Shown piece after piece: positions 27,165-35,967 of a DNA stretch of 64,000 bases. Position numbers and translations under genes: made by a program. Origin of the DNA: Roseovarius sp. (GTDB lineage Bacteria; Pseudomonadota; Alphaproteobacteria; Rhodobacterales; Rhodobacteraceae); NCBI GenBank assembly GCA_021775255.1, contig JAJFIA010000014.1, forward strand, positions 1 to 64,000, given 5' to 3'. The notes beneath the pieces are model-generated. The model did not search any database. It was not told the DNA's origin and saw only the letters and a list, made by a program, of their open reading frames with translations. Numbering within the stretch: position 1 is the first letter of the stretch; each line of letters opens with the position of its first letter.

Positions 27165-28144
27165 GCGGTGCGGGTGGCGGCCATCCGGGCGGCCATTTGC
27201 AACGCCTCGATGGTGGAGGTGGGGTTGGCCCGGCCAAGCCCCGCGATATCGAGTGCGGTGCCATGATCGGGCGAGGTGCGGATGAAGGGCAGGCCAAGGG
27301 TGATGTTGACGCCGCGATCAAAATCAAGCGTCTTGATCGGAATCAGCGCCTGATCGTGATACATCGCAATCGCCACATCATATTGCGCCCGCGCCTTTTC
27401 ATGAAACATTGTATCGGCGGATAATGGCCCGCGAATGTCAAAACCCTCGGCGCGCAGTTTGTTGAGCACAGGGGTGATGATTTTGATTTCTTCTTTGCCC
27501 ATGGCCCCGCCTTCGCCCGCGTGCGGATTCAGCCCGGCCACGGCGATGCGCGGTGCGGGCAGGGCAAAATCGCGGTTCAGGGCGGCGCGGGTGATGCGCA
27601 GGGTTTGCTCCAGCACATCGGGCGTGAGGCCCAAAGGCACCTGCGCCAGCGGCATGTGGATGGTAACGGGCACCACCCGGAGCTGAGGCGAGGCCAGCAT
27701 CATCACCACACGATCAACCCCGGCCAGAGCCGCGAGATATTCGGTATGGCCGGGCCAGTCAAAGCCTGCGCCCTCATAAAGCGCCTGTTTGTGGATCGGC
27801 CCGGTACAAAGCGCCGAGGCCGCCCCAGATTGCACCAGATCCACCCCGCGGGCGATGACATCAAGCACGCTTTGGGCGTGATCTGGATTGGGCTTGCCCG
27901 GGGTCACTGCGCCGGTAAATTCATGGCGCAGAACCGGCAGGCCATGGGCACAGGCCGCGCGGGTCTCGGACGGGTCGGTGATTTCGATCACCGGGGTATC
28001 ATTTGGCAGGTGCCGCAGATCACCAATCAGGAAAAACGGCAATTCGTGGCCAAGGGCGGCCCAGGCTTTATAGGCCAGTTCGGGGCCGATGCCCGAAGGT
28101 TCGCCGCAGCTCAGGGCGATGGGAGATGGGTTACTGTTTCTCAA
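27161..28144 (-). CDS. pdxA: 4-hydroxythreonine-4-phosphate dehydrogenase
   Basis: A 327-residue NAD-dependent enzyme of pyridoxal 5'-phosphate synthesis (DXP-dependent route). Conserved blocks are [15 protein letters not shown] at the start, [28 protein letters not shown] (metal His-Asp region) and [15 protein letters not shown] (metal His). The start is not obvious: the domain begins at once after a TTG at 28144 ([12 protein letters not shown]) that overlaps the surA 3' end by 14 bases and has GAGG 9 bases upstream. No ATG lies nearer, and the open frame further up is only the surA gene in another frame. TTG is my choice. Confidence 0.92.
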   Translation of the reverse strand: MRNSNPSPIALSCGEPSGIGPELAYKAWAALGHELPFFLIGDLRHLPNDTPVIEITDPSETRAACAHGLPVLRHEFTGAVTPGKPNPDHAQSVLDVIARGVDLVQSGAASALCTGPIHKQALYEGAGFDWPGHTEYLAALAGVDRVVMMLASPQLRVVPVTIHMPLAQVPLGLTPDVLEQTLRITRAALNRDFALPAPRIAVAGLNPHAGEGGAMGKEEIKIITPVLNKLRAEGFDIRGPLSADTMFHEKARAQYDVAIAMYHDQALIPIKTLDFDRGVNITLGLPFIRTSPDHGTALDIAGLGRANPTSTIEALQMAARMAATRTA

Positions 28145-29378
28145 AGATCCGGGCCTCGGAGCGAAGCTGTTCAAGATAGCCTTTGGCGAAGGAATCCAGC
28201 CGCTGGTTCTGGATGAAACCGGTAAGCTGATCACTTGACGGCCCTTCGCCTTCAAGCTTGGGCGCACGGCCACAAAGCATCAGCAACTTCAATGTTTGCC
28301 CATCAGCAGTGGTGAGGGTTGTGGAAATTTCACCCGGATCAAGTTTGGCCAGTTCAATTGCGATACCCGGGGGAATTTCTTCTGGTGCCTTGCTGGAGCG
28401 TTCAAGGTTCTGTTCCGGCTCGCCTTTGGCGATACCGTAAAGATCATCACAGGTATCCACATTGGCAGCAACCTGCCGGGCGCGGCTCAAAGCCTGTTCG
28501 GAATGACCGCCGGCGATGTAATAGGTGGCATATTCGATGGCCGAATATTCCGGGGCCGGGGCCTCAAGTTCCTGGATGTCACGCAATTGGAACAGGGCAA
28601 TCGCGCCTTCGATCGGCAATGGTTCAGAAACCTCACCTGGGGCCAGGCCAATCAGGATCGGGCCAAGCCCCGGTGGCAGATCGGAAAGCGCTGTCCACGG
28701 CATCTGCCCGCCGCGCACATTGGAAGGCGAGGCGGAATATTTGCGCGCCTGGGCGGAAAATTCCGACAGGGATGTGATCTGAGATATGCGCTGGGCGCGG
28801 GCCTGCACCTCAAGCAATTCCTCGGGGGGGGCGGGCATGATGATCTCGGAAACCAGAACCCGCACGCCTGAGCTGCCGGATATTGCCGCCTGGGCGCGCT
28901 CGATATCACCTTCGCTGACGGAGACGCGCGAGGCAAAGCGCGCGCGGGTCAATTCGCGCCATGTAACCCCGGCGCGGACAAATTCGCGGTAGCTGGTTTC
29001 TGATACACCGGCCTCGGCAAGGGATTTGAGAAACTCCTCGGTTGTCAGGTTGACGCGCCCGGCGAATTCTTCCATCGCAGTGGTGACGGCGTCTTCTTCG
29101 AGGATCAGCCCATTGGCCTTGGCGGCGTCAAGCTTGAGCCGGTCTTCGATCAGTTGTTCGCGGGCCAGGGTGGTGGGATCACCGGGGGCACGGAACATCG
29201 TCATCATCTTGGCGCGTTGCTCAATCTCATAGCGGGTGATCGAGCTGTCATTCACGGTGATGAGGGTTTCAAACAGGTTTTGCGCCTGTACCGGGACAGC
29301 GGCAAATTGCCCCAAACCCGCCAGTATGACGGCCTGGGCAATGAGGGTGAAATATTTACGCATGGTGCTTATTCGCAT
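28131..29378 (-). CDS. surA: Periplasmic peptidyl-prolyl isomerase/chaperone, SurA-type
   Basis: A 415-residue exported protein: signal peptide (about 1-32, ending PVQAQ), a SurA N-terminal chaperone region (about 33-170; TRYEIEQRAKMM, DRLKLDAAKANG), one PpiC-like parvulin domain (about 175-280, with GGQMPWTALSDLPPGL) and a C-terminal part. It should escort outer-membrane proteins, notably LptD, whose gene lies 3 bp upstream. E. coli SurA has two parvulin domains; I see only one good one. I start at the ATG at 29378, with AGGAA 9 bases upstream; ATG 29363 lacks an RBS. Confidence 0.88.
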   Translation of the reverse strand: MRISTMRKYFTLIAQAVILAGLGQFAAVPVQAQNLFETLITVNDSSITRYEIEQRAKMMTMFRAPGDPTTLAREQLIEDRLKLDAAKANGLILEEDAVTTAMEEFAGRVNLTTEEFLKSLAEAGVSETSYREFVRAGVTWRELTRARFASRVSVSEGDIERAQAAISGSSGVRVLVSEIIMPAPPEELLEVQARAQRISQITSLSEFSAQARKYSASPSNVRGGQMPWTALSDLPPGLGPILIGLAPGEVSEPLPIEGAIALFQLRDIQELEAPAPEYSAIEYATYYIAGGHSEQALSRARQVAANVDTCDDLYGIAKGEPEQNLERSSKAPEEIPPGIAIELAKLDPGEISTTLTTADGQTLKLLMLCGRAPKLEGEGPSSDQLTGFIQNQRLDSFAKGYLEQLRSEARIFEKQ

Positions 29379-29381
29379 GGG

Positions 29382-31571
29382 TTATTTCCTGCATGATCGG
29401 ACAAAACTTTTGTCCTGTGTTCTGGACGAGAAGCCCCGGATCCCGACGGTTACGCTGAAACTGGTGGATTTCCTCAAAATAGTCGAAGATGTGAACCGGC
29501 GCGAGGCCGAAAACGATATATCGACACATTCATTGGTGTATTTCATCCCCAGCCCGGCGCGCACGCTTTTGTTTGTTGCCAGATCATAACGCCAATCGGC
29601 ACTGGCCGTCCAGTGTTGTGCCACCCGGTAGCTGCCATCAATCGCCCATTCCGAAACGGAAACCGGGCGGCCTTCGAAATTATCCTTTTGCAGCCAGATA
29701 TAAGTGGCACCAATATCGGCCAGCTTGTTATTCCAACTGGCGCGCGTTTCGGCCTTGGTTGCGCTGAGGCCCTCATCAAACAGGCCCCGCCCGGTGATGG
29801 TGATACCATTGGTTGTCTTGATCTGGCCCGCCAACAGATAATCCGAGCTTTTGCTTTGCAGGCCCGAGCTGCTGGTGAAGCTGGTGAAACCTGATCCATT
29901 TGGCTCAAACAGGGTTTGATCGCGGATCACCTGACCAAATACCAGCGAGGTTTGCCAGCCTTTGGGATCAAACCGTGTCCAGCTTGCGCCGTAGGCCGCG
30001 ATGACGCCGCGCTCGCGCCGGTCGGGTGAGGGGAAATGCGACAGGGATAACAGATTGCCCTCGTCAAATTCCACCTGGGTGCTTTCGTCATTGGGCACAT
30101 TGGGATTGCTGCCGCCAACCCAGGCGAGCTGTGCCATCGGCTCGATCACATGGCTGGCACCAGAGCCGGCAATCTTGAGCAAAGGCCAGCGCAGGCGGAT
30201 GGCGCCGGAGGGGGTTACCCGGGTAACATTTGAGCGGCTGGTGATCCCGGCCTGGCTGATCTGGAAACTGTCCAGATCGACGCCGGTAAGCACCTGCGCG
30301 CGCAGGCCCCCGGCCAGGGTAAAGCTGCGTTGCCAGTTTGCCGAGGTGATGAAACGGGTTACATCGCGGCCATCGGCATAAAGATCGAAATCAGCGCCAT
30401 CGGTGTTGAGGTCTGAGGTGCGGTAATGGCTGTGCAGTGCTGCGGCAAAGCGCAGCTCGCCGCCAAACGCGCCCCCGGGATGCAGCCTGCGTTCATATTC
30501 GGCATTGCCCACAAGCGTCGGCAGGGTTGAGTTGGGTTCATTCACCCGCAGGGAATGGAAATTGCTGACTGCAAAGCGCATGAATTCATCCCGCCTTGTG
30601 CGGTCAATGGCAATGTCGCTTTCCAGCCGGTCCTTATCCGAAAAATCGTAATCAAGCAGATAGGTATCGTCATTGGTGGCTTCGATATTGAAGCTCAGCT
30701 TGAAATCAGCCGGAAGATCAAATTTACCGCCGCCAAAGACAAAGAATTTGGTATGATCCCGGCCAAAATCATCATCCGACACCGCGCCATTGAATTCGAT
30801 ATCGCCATTGCGAAACGCCTGTCGGTAGCGCAGTTCTAGGGTGCGGGATTTGGTGGTGAGGAAGGGGGTTAATGTCAGATCCTTGTGATCGCCGATCACT
30901 ATGAAAAAGGGCAGTTTGATGCCGCTGCCCAACCTGCTGGAATTGTGCACCGATGGCACAAGAAAACCCGTGGCGCGTTTCAGGGTGGGATCCGGCAGGC
31001 GCAGCCGGGGCATGTAGAAAACCGGTGTATCGTATATCAGAAACTGCGCATCGGTGAAATAAAGTTGCTGCTTTTCCTGATCATGCACCACTTTGCGCGC
31101 CCGGATTTGCCAGAGCGGCGGTTTGTTGGAATTGCACACCCGGCAGGAGGTGACCGCCACCTTGTAAAGCTGAGTATAACGCCCGCCCACAAGCGCCGCG
31201 TGGTTGGCGGCCAACTGTACCTGATCATCCAGCACCATGCGCGCACCGCGCAGGATGCCGTTTTCCAGATCGCGGTCAATCTCGGCCGCAGAGGCAAGCA
31301 GCAGAACCCCCTGATCATCCTGCAAAGAGATCGGCCCGGTAAGGGTCAGGCTATCGCTTTTGCGGTGATAGGTGATCGACTGCGCATGCAGCCGCTTGCC
31401 CTGATACATCGCTTCGACATTGCCGCTGGCCACCAGCGTATCGCGATCCAGCAGGCGCACATCATCGGCCACCAGAATGGCGGGTGTCTCAGGCCTGTTC
31501 TGGGCGGTAACCTGCAAGGTACAAAAGAAGGTGGCCAGAAATATTAAAGCGGTGCGTAAATAAAGACTCAT
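29382..31571 (-). CDS. lptD: LPS-assembly protein LptD
   Basis: A 729-residue outer-membrane protein that inserts lipopolysaccharide into the outer leaflet. Signal peptide at 1-23, a periplasmic OstA/LptA-like jellyroll (about 30-170; VASGNVEAMYQGKRLHAQ, YHRKSDSLTLTGP) and a C-terminal beta-barrel. Cysteines Cys143 and Cys146 (TSCRVC) at the jellyroll/barrel junction and two near the end (NECVD, and Cys727) could form the long-range disulfides that switch LptD on in E. coli. It is shorter than the E. coli protein (784), as usual in alphaproteobacteria. Its ATG overlaps the lptG stop (ATGA). Confidence 0.93.
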   Translation of the reverse strand: MSLYLRTALIFLATFFCTLQVTAQNRPETPAILVADDVRLLDRDTLVASGNVEAMYQGKRLHAQSITYHRKSDSLTLTGPISLQDDQGVLLLASAAEIDRDLENGILRGARMVLDDQVQLAANHAALVGGRYTQLYKVAVTSCRVCNSNKPPLWQIRARKVVHDQEKQQLYFTDAQFLIYDTPVFYMPRLRLPDPTLKRATGFLVPSVHNSSRLGSGIKLPFFIVIGDHKDLTLTPFLTTKSRTLELRYRQAFRNGDIEFNGAVSDDDFGRDHTKFFVFGGGKFDLPADFKLSFNIEATNDDTYLLDYDFSDKDRLESDIAIDRTRRDEFMRFAVSNFHSLRVNEPNSTLPTLVGNAEYERRLHPGGAFGGELRFAAALHSHYRTSDLNTDGADFDLYADGRDVTRFITSANWQRSFTLAGGLRAQVLTGVDLDSFQISQAGITSRSNVTRVTPSGAIRLRWPLLKIAGSGASHVIEPMAQLAWVGGSNPNVPNDESTQVEFDEGNLLSLSHFPSPDRRERGVIAAYGASWTRFDPKGWQTSLVFGQVIRDQTLFEPNGSGFTSFTSSSGLQSKSSDYLLAGQIKTTNGITITGRGLFDEGLSATKAETRASWNNKLADIGATYIWLQKDNFEGRPVSVSEWAIDGSYRVAQHWTASADWRYDLATNKSVRAGLGMKYTNECVDISFSASRRFTSSTILRKSTSFSVTVGIRGFSSRTQDKSFVRSCRK

Positions 31572-32659
31572 CCCTCCTCCATATGCAGTAATAAGCCAAA
31601 GGCAAGCAACAAAGCCGCCAGTTGCGGTGCCCAGGCCGCAAGCAGGATGGGAATTTGGCCGTTACTGCCCAGAATCTGCGCAAGATTGCGGATGTAATGC
31701 AGGCCAAAGCCAAGCAACACCGCGCTGAGCACCGCAAGGCCGGTATTAGAAAGCCGCGCCGGGCGCATTGTGAAGGCGGCGGAGATCAGCACCATTGCCA
31801 TCAAAAACAGCGGCTGGGCCAATTCACTCTGAAACCAGACCGCATAGCGCCGGGCCGAAAAGCCGGCCTGCTCCAACTGGTTGATAAAGCGCGGTAAATC
31901 CCAGATCGGGATGAATGCCGGCTTGCCGAAACTGTCGATGATCCGGTCTTTGGTCAGCTCGGTGGGCAGCAAAAGCTCATCGCGCAGGATGGCTGTGGCT
32001 TCGGGGTTGCCACCTGGGGCGAGGCTCCAGACTTTGGCGCTTTGAAGGTGCCATTCTCCGGTGCCAAGCCTGGCCGATCGGGCCGCGATGCGTTGCAGCG
32101 GCACACCCTCGGGCGAGAATTTGATGAAACTGGCGTCATAGAGCGTGCTCACATCCGAGCTGGCCTTGGCGGCATGGATAACGGTTTGCCCGGTGGTGCT
32201 TCCTTGCCGCAGCCAAAGCCCCTCGGAGGCAATCGCCAGAGCGCTGGACCCCTCGTTGCGATAAACACTTAAGATATCGTTGCGCTGTTTTGCGGTGGCG
32301 GCGACAATCGGGTTGAGCATGGTGACGGTGACAATGCCGATCATCGCCGCCACAAAAACCGGTGCCAAGAGGCCGCGCAGGGCCGAACGCCCCGAGGCGC
32401 GCATCACCACCAGTTCCGAGCTGCGGGCAAGGCTGACAAAAAAGGAAACCGTGCTGAGGATGATAATCAGCGGCAGGATTTGGTAAACCGCATGGGGGAT
32501 TTTCAGCAGGACAATTTCAACCACCCCGGCAAAGCTCATATCGGGGAAATCATGCAGGTCATCCACCAGATTGATCAGCCCCAGCAAGACGATGAACACG
32601 ATGAACAGGCCAAGGAATGTCAGCAGGAATTTGCGGGCAAAATAATAGTGCAGGATCAT
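31568..32659 (-). CDS. lptG: LPS export ABC transporter permease LptG
   Basis: A 363-residue inner-membrane subunit of the LptB2FG exporter that extracts LPS from the inner membrane. It has three N-terminal and three C-terminal membrane helices around a periplasmic beta-jellyroll domain (about 130-270). Typical YjgP/YjgQ features are LVVMRASGRSALRGLLAPV near the coupling helix and TMRPARLSNTG...GLHYIRNLAQ later. The start is the ATG at 32659, overlapping the lptF stop (ATGA); the longer open frame to 32782 lies inside lptF. lptB, lptA and lptC are not in this window. Confidence 0.94.
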   Translation of the reverse strand: MILHYYFARKFLLTFLGLFIVFIVLLGLINLVDDLHDFPDMSFAGVVEIVLLKIPHAVYQILPLIIILSTVSFFVSLARSSELVVMRASGRSALRGLLAPVFVAAMIGIVTVTMLNPIVAATAKQRNDILSVYRNEGSSALAIASEGLWLRQGSTTGQTVIHAAKASSDVSTLYDASFIKFSPEGVPLQRIAARSARLGTGEWHLQSAKVWSLAPGGNPEATAILRDELLLPTELTKDRIIDSFGKPAFIPIWDLPRFINQLEQAGFSARRYAVWFQSELAQPLFLMAMVLISAAFTMRPARLSNTGLAVLSAVLLGFGLHYIRNLAQILGSNGQIPILLAAWAPQLAALLLAFGLLLHMEEG

Positions 32660-33795
32660 GGCGCCGCCCCGTGTCTGCGCAAGGGGATCAGGCGGCGCGT
32701 TATTCCGGGATGGGCGGCGATATACAGCAAAAGCACGACAGCGATGCCGCCCACAATGGCAGGCAGATACACCAGCGGCCATAACCGGCCATCACCGGGA
32801 ACCAGCGGCGTGATCGCCCCTTCGATCAGTTTGACCATGACCAGCAGCAAAAACGCACAGACGATCTGCCACCAGACGCCAAAGCGGCTATAGCTGCCCA
32901 AAAGCAGGGTGGCAAAGCCGATCAGTGCCGCGACAATGCACAACAGCGCCTGGCTGAAGCGGTTATGCACCTCATAGATCACAGCGCCGGTTGTGCTGTT
33001 GGTGCGTTCTGCCACGGCCTCGGGCTGCCTGAGCATTTCAACGGTGCCGGCAAAAAGAACATTGTCAAGATTGGTATCATTGCGTGAGATCAGGCTACTG
33101 ACATCATAGGAAAAATCATCGAAATGGGTGGTGAAGAGGCGGTTATCTTCACGTTTCAGATTTTGCGCCATCCCCGACAGCATGACCAGTTTGGTGCCGC
33201 CGCCCTGTTGCACCAGATAGGCATTGGTCGAGCTGTAGATGACAGGCGAATCCGGTGTGCGCTGATCCGACAGGAACACATTGCGCAACTCGCCCTCGGG
33301 GCTAATCTCGCGGATATAGAAGGTGATGCCCGGCGCGGGATGCAGAAATTCGCCTTCGCTAAGCAGTTTGGCGGTGATGTTCTGGCTTACCTCGGCCTTT
33401 CGCGCACGCAGTTGTTCAAGGCTTGCGGGCACCAGGATATGGCTGAGCAAGGACATCAGAAGCGCCACGATCACGCCGTAAACCAGCACCGGCCGCATCA
33501 GCCGCCACGGCGAATAGCCTGTGGCCTGCATCACCGTCAGCTCGCTTTCGGTGCTCAGGCGGTTGGCCACGTAAACCGCCCCGGCAAACCCCGCAATCGG
33601 CAGAACCGCGCCGATCACCCCCGGCAGGGTGAGGGCGGTAAATTCAAGGAAAACCCAGGCGGGCTGGCCGTCTCCGATCAGCCGGTCGAACATGCGCACC
33701 GCCTTGTTGATCCAAAAGACCGACACCAGTACAAGCGCAAAGAAACCGAACATAACCATGAGTTGCGACAGCATGTATCTGTCGAATCTGGTCAC
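32656..33795 (-). CDS. lptF: LPS export ABC transporter permease LptF
   Basis: A 379-residue partner of LptG, with the same layout: three helices, a periplasmic jellyroll (about 125-270; SEGEFLHPAPGITFYIREI) and three helices. STESELTVMQATGYSPWRLM is the family's conserved cytoplasmic-loop motif. Translation starts at a GTG (33795) with AGGGGGG 5 bases upstream. It heads the six-gene minus-strand operon and is divergent from pepA across 184 bp, as in E. coli where lptFG are divergent from pepA-holC. Confidence 0.94.
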   Translation of the reverse strand: MTRFDRYMLSQLMVMFGFFALVLVSVFWINKAVRMFDRLIGDGQPAWVFLEFTALTLPGVIGAVLPIAGFAGAVYVANRLSTESELTVMQATGYSPWRLMRPVLVYGVIVALLMSLLSHILVPASLEQLRARKAEVSQNITAKLLSEGEFLHPAPGITFYIREISPEGELRNVFLSDQRTPDSPVIYSSTNAYLVQQGGGTKLVMLSGMAQNLKREDNRLFTTHFDDFSYDVSSLISRNDTNLDNVLFAGTVEMLRQPEAVAERTNSTTGAVIYEVHNRFSQALLCIVAALIGFATLLLGSYSRFGVWWQIVCAFLLLVMVKLIEGAITPLVPGDGRLWPLVYLPAIVGGIAVVLLLYIAAHPGITRRLIPLRRHGAAP

Positions 33796-33979
33796 CTATC
33801 CCCCCCTGAATGCAACAGTAACAAAGGCAGGCTAGCGGAATTGGGCGCGGGGGAAAACGGCTAATGTGCCGCTTGGGATAAATCGGCGCTAAAATGGGTG
33901 TTGGCGGTTGCGTCAGGTGCTGGTCAACCGGCACGGCGCGCGGTAGGACTGTTGAAAAGCCAATCAAGGAGTGCGCCCC

Positions 33980-35443
33980 ATGACCGATCCGGTTTCCCTT
34001 AATGTGACAGATATAGATATTGACGCGATTGCCGGTGCCGGGGGCCGCGTTGCGGTGATTGTCACGCCCGATGGCCGGATGGATCAGGGCGCGCGCCGGG
34101 CCAACCGCCTGACCAGGGGCGCATTGGCGCGGATGATCGAGGGGGGCGTGATCGCCAAGATGAAGCCCGGCGAGGTGACATCGCTGGCCTGGCCTGCGGG
34201 GATGAAAGCCGAGGCGCTGGATGTGCTGTGCCTTGCGCGCAATGCCAAAGCCGATGATCTGCGCCGTGCCGGGGTGACGCTGGGCAAGATCAAGGGCGAG
34301 GCCGGGTTGCTGGTGCTTGCGGGGTCAGTAAGGCAGCCCGCTGATTTGATGCTGGGCCTCCTGCTCAGGGCCTATGAATTCAACACCCATAAAACCGAAG
34401 AAGCAAAACCAAATGGCGCGGTGACATGCATGGTGTCCAAGCCCGAAGCGATTGATGTGCAGGCGGTGCAGGCGATTGCCGAGGGCGTGTTTTTCACCCG
34501 TGATCTGGTGAGTGAGCCGGCCAATCATCTGACCACCTCGGAGTTTGCCGCCCGGATTGAAGCGATGAAGAAGCTTGGGCTGAAGGTAACAGTGCTGGAA
34601 GAGCCGGAGCTGAAAAAGCTGGGCATGGGCGCGCTTTTATCGGTGGGCCATGGCAGTGCCAGCCCTTCAAAGGTGGCGATCATGCAGTGGCAGGGCGGTG
34701 ACAAGGGCACGGCCCCGCTGGCGCTGGTGGGCAAGGGGGTGGTGTTTGATACCGGCGGGATCAGCCTCAAACCCGCGGCAGGCATGGAAGAGATGACCAT
34801 GGATATGGGCGGTGCGGGCGTGGTCGCGGGCGTCATGCGCACGCTGGCCTTGCGTAAGGCGCGCGCCAATGTGGTGGGCATTGTCGGGCTGGTGGAAAAC
34901 ATGCCGTCGGATCGCGCCACAAGGCCCGGCGATGTTGTCACGTCAATGAAGGGCGATACCATCGAGGTGATCAATACCGATGCCGAGGGGCGCTTGGTGC
35001 TGGCCGATATCCTGTGGTACGCGCAGGAGAAATTCGCGCCCTCTGCGATGATTGATCTGGCCACGCTGACCGGTGCCGTGATCATCGGGCTGGGCCATGA
35101 AAACGCCGGGGTGTTTTCCAATGACGATGCGCTTTGCAACAAGTTCCTGAAAGCCGCTGGGGCCGAAGGCGAGGGGGCCTGGCGGCTGCCCTTGGGCGAG
35201 GCTTATGACAAGAAGCTCAAAAGCCGGATTGCCGATATGCAAAATGTCGGCGGCAGGCCTGCGGGGTCTATCACGGCGGCACAGTTTTTGCAGCGGTTTG
35301 TCAAGGAAGGCACGCCCTGGATTCACCTGGATATCGCGGGCGTCGCGCTGATCAAGGAAGACAGCCCCTATGCCCCCAAAGGGGCGACCGGCTGGGGCGT
35401 GATGGCGCTTAACCGTTTGATAACGGATCAGTTTGAAGGCTGA
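33980..35443 (+). CDS. pepA: Leucyl aminopeptidase (M17)
   Basis: A 487-residue cytoplasmic peptidase with two metal ions. The C-terminal catalytic domain has VGKGVVFDTGGISLKPA (metal Lys and Asp) and the signature NTDAEGRLVLAD, plus VDxA-like DLATLTGA. It removes N-terminal residues from peptides; the E. coli homologue also acts as an accessory DNA-binding protein in Xer recombination and carAB control. The start is the ATG at 33980, with AAGGAG 8 bases upstream; a GTG at 33971 would add three residues. holC follows after 2 bp. Confidence 0.95.
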   Translation: MTDPVSLNVTDIDIDAIAGAGGRVAVIVTPDGRMDQGARRANRLTRGALARMIEGGVIAKMKPGEVTSLAWPAGMKAEALDVLCLARNAKADDLRRAGVTLGKIKGEAGLLVLAGSVRQPADLMLGLLLRAYEFNTHKTEEAKPNGAVTCMVSKPEAIDVQAVQAIAEGVFFTRDLVSEPANHLTTSEFAARIEAMKKLGLKVTVLEEPELKKLGMGALLSVGHGSASPSKVAIMQWQGGDKGTAPLALVGKGVVFDTGGISLKPAAGMEEMTMDMGGAGVVAGVMRTLALRKARANVVGIVGLVENMPSDRATRPGDVVTSMKGDTIEVINTDAEGRLVLADILWYAQEKFAPSAMIDLATLTGAVIIGLGHENAGVFSNDDALCNKFLKAAGAEGEGAWRLPLGEAYDKKLKSRIADMQNVGGRPAGSITAAQFLQRFVKEGTPWIHLDIAGVALIKEDSPYAPKGATGWGVMALNRLITDQFEG

Positions 35444-35445
35444 TC

Positions 35446-35904
35446 ATGGGCGCGGTTTACTTCTATCACCTGACACGCGCGCCGCTTGAGGCGACGCTGC
35501 CGATGCTGCTGGCAAAGGCGCAGGAGGCAGGCTGGCGCGTGATGGTGCGCGGGCGTGATCCGGCGCGCATGGCGTGGCTGGATGAAAAGCTGTGGCAGGG
35601 GGCGGACGATCAGTTTTTGCCCCATGGTCTGGCGGACATGCCCCATGCGGCGGATCAGCCGGTGCTCTTGGGCACGGGGGGTGACATGGTCAATGGGGCG
35701 CAGTGCCTGATGTCTGTGGACGGCGCGGATGTTATGGCGGATGAGGTTACATCTTTGCAGCGGGTTTGTGTGCTGTTTGATGGCAATGATCCGGCGGCGC
35801 TTGATCTGGCGCGCGGGCAGTGGAAGGCGCTGACGGACGCGGGCTCGGCGGCGCAATACTGGTCCCAAGAAAGCGGCCGGTGGGAGAAGAAGGCCGAGAA
35901 ATAG
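35446..35904 (+). CDS. holC: DNA polymerase III subunit chi
   Basis: A 152-residue clamp-loader accessory subunit that links the replisome to single-stranded DNA-binding protein. It begins MGAVYFYHLTRAPLEATLP and shows the family pattern GWRVMVRGRD, LDEKLWQGADDQFLPHG and QPVLLGTG. Only 2 bp separate it from pepA, the order found throughout proteobacteria. The ATG at 35446 follows directly on the pepA stop, so translation is probably coupled. Confidence 0.93.
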   Translation: MGAVYFYHLTRAPLEATLPMLLAKAQEAGWRVMVRGRDPARMAWLDEKLWQGADDQFLPHGLADMPHAADQPVLLGTGGDMVNGAQCLMSVDGADVMADEVTSLQRVCVLFDGNDPAALDLARGQWKALTDAGSAAQYWSQESGRWEKKAEK

Positions 35905-35923
35905 CGACTGTGCGATTCGGCAT

Positions 35924-35947
35924 GTAGGGTGGGTAGAACCCACCATC
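35924..35947. repeat. Dispersed palindromic repeat GGTGGGT-AGA-ACCCACC
   Basis: A perfect 7-bp-arm dyad (35928-35944) in the unit TGTAGGGTGGGTAGAACCCA. It is the same family as the copy at 19615-19645. It lies between convergent holC and the 2-hydroxyacid dehydrogenase gene, 20 bp after the holC stop. Confidence 0.7.
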
Positions 35948-35967
35948 CTTACGGTATTCAACCTTAT

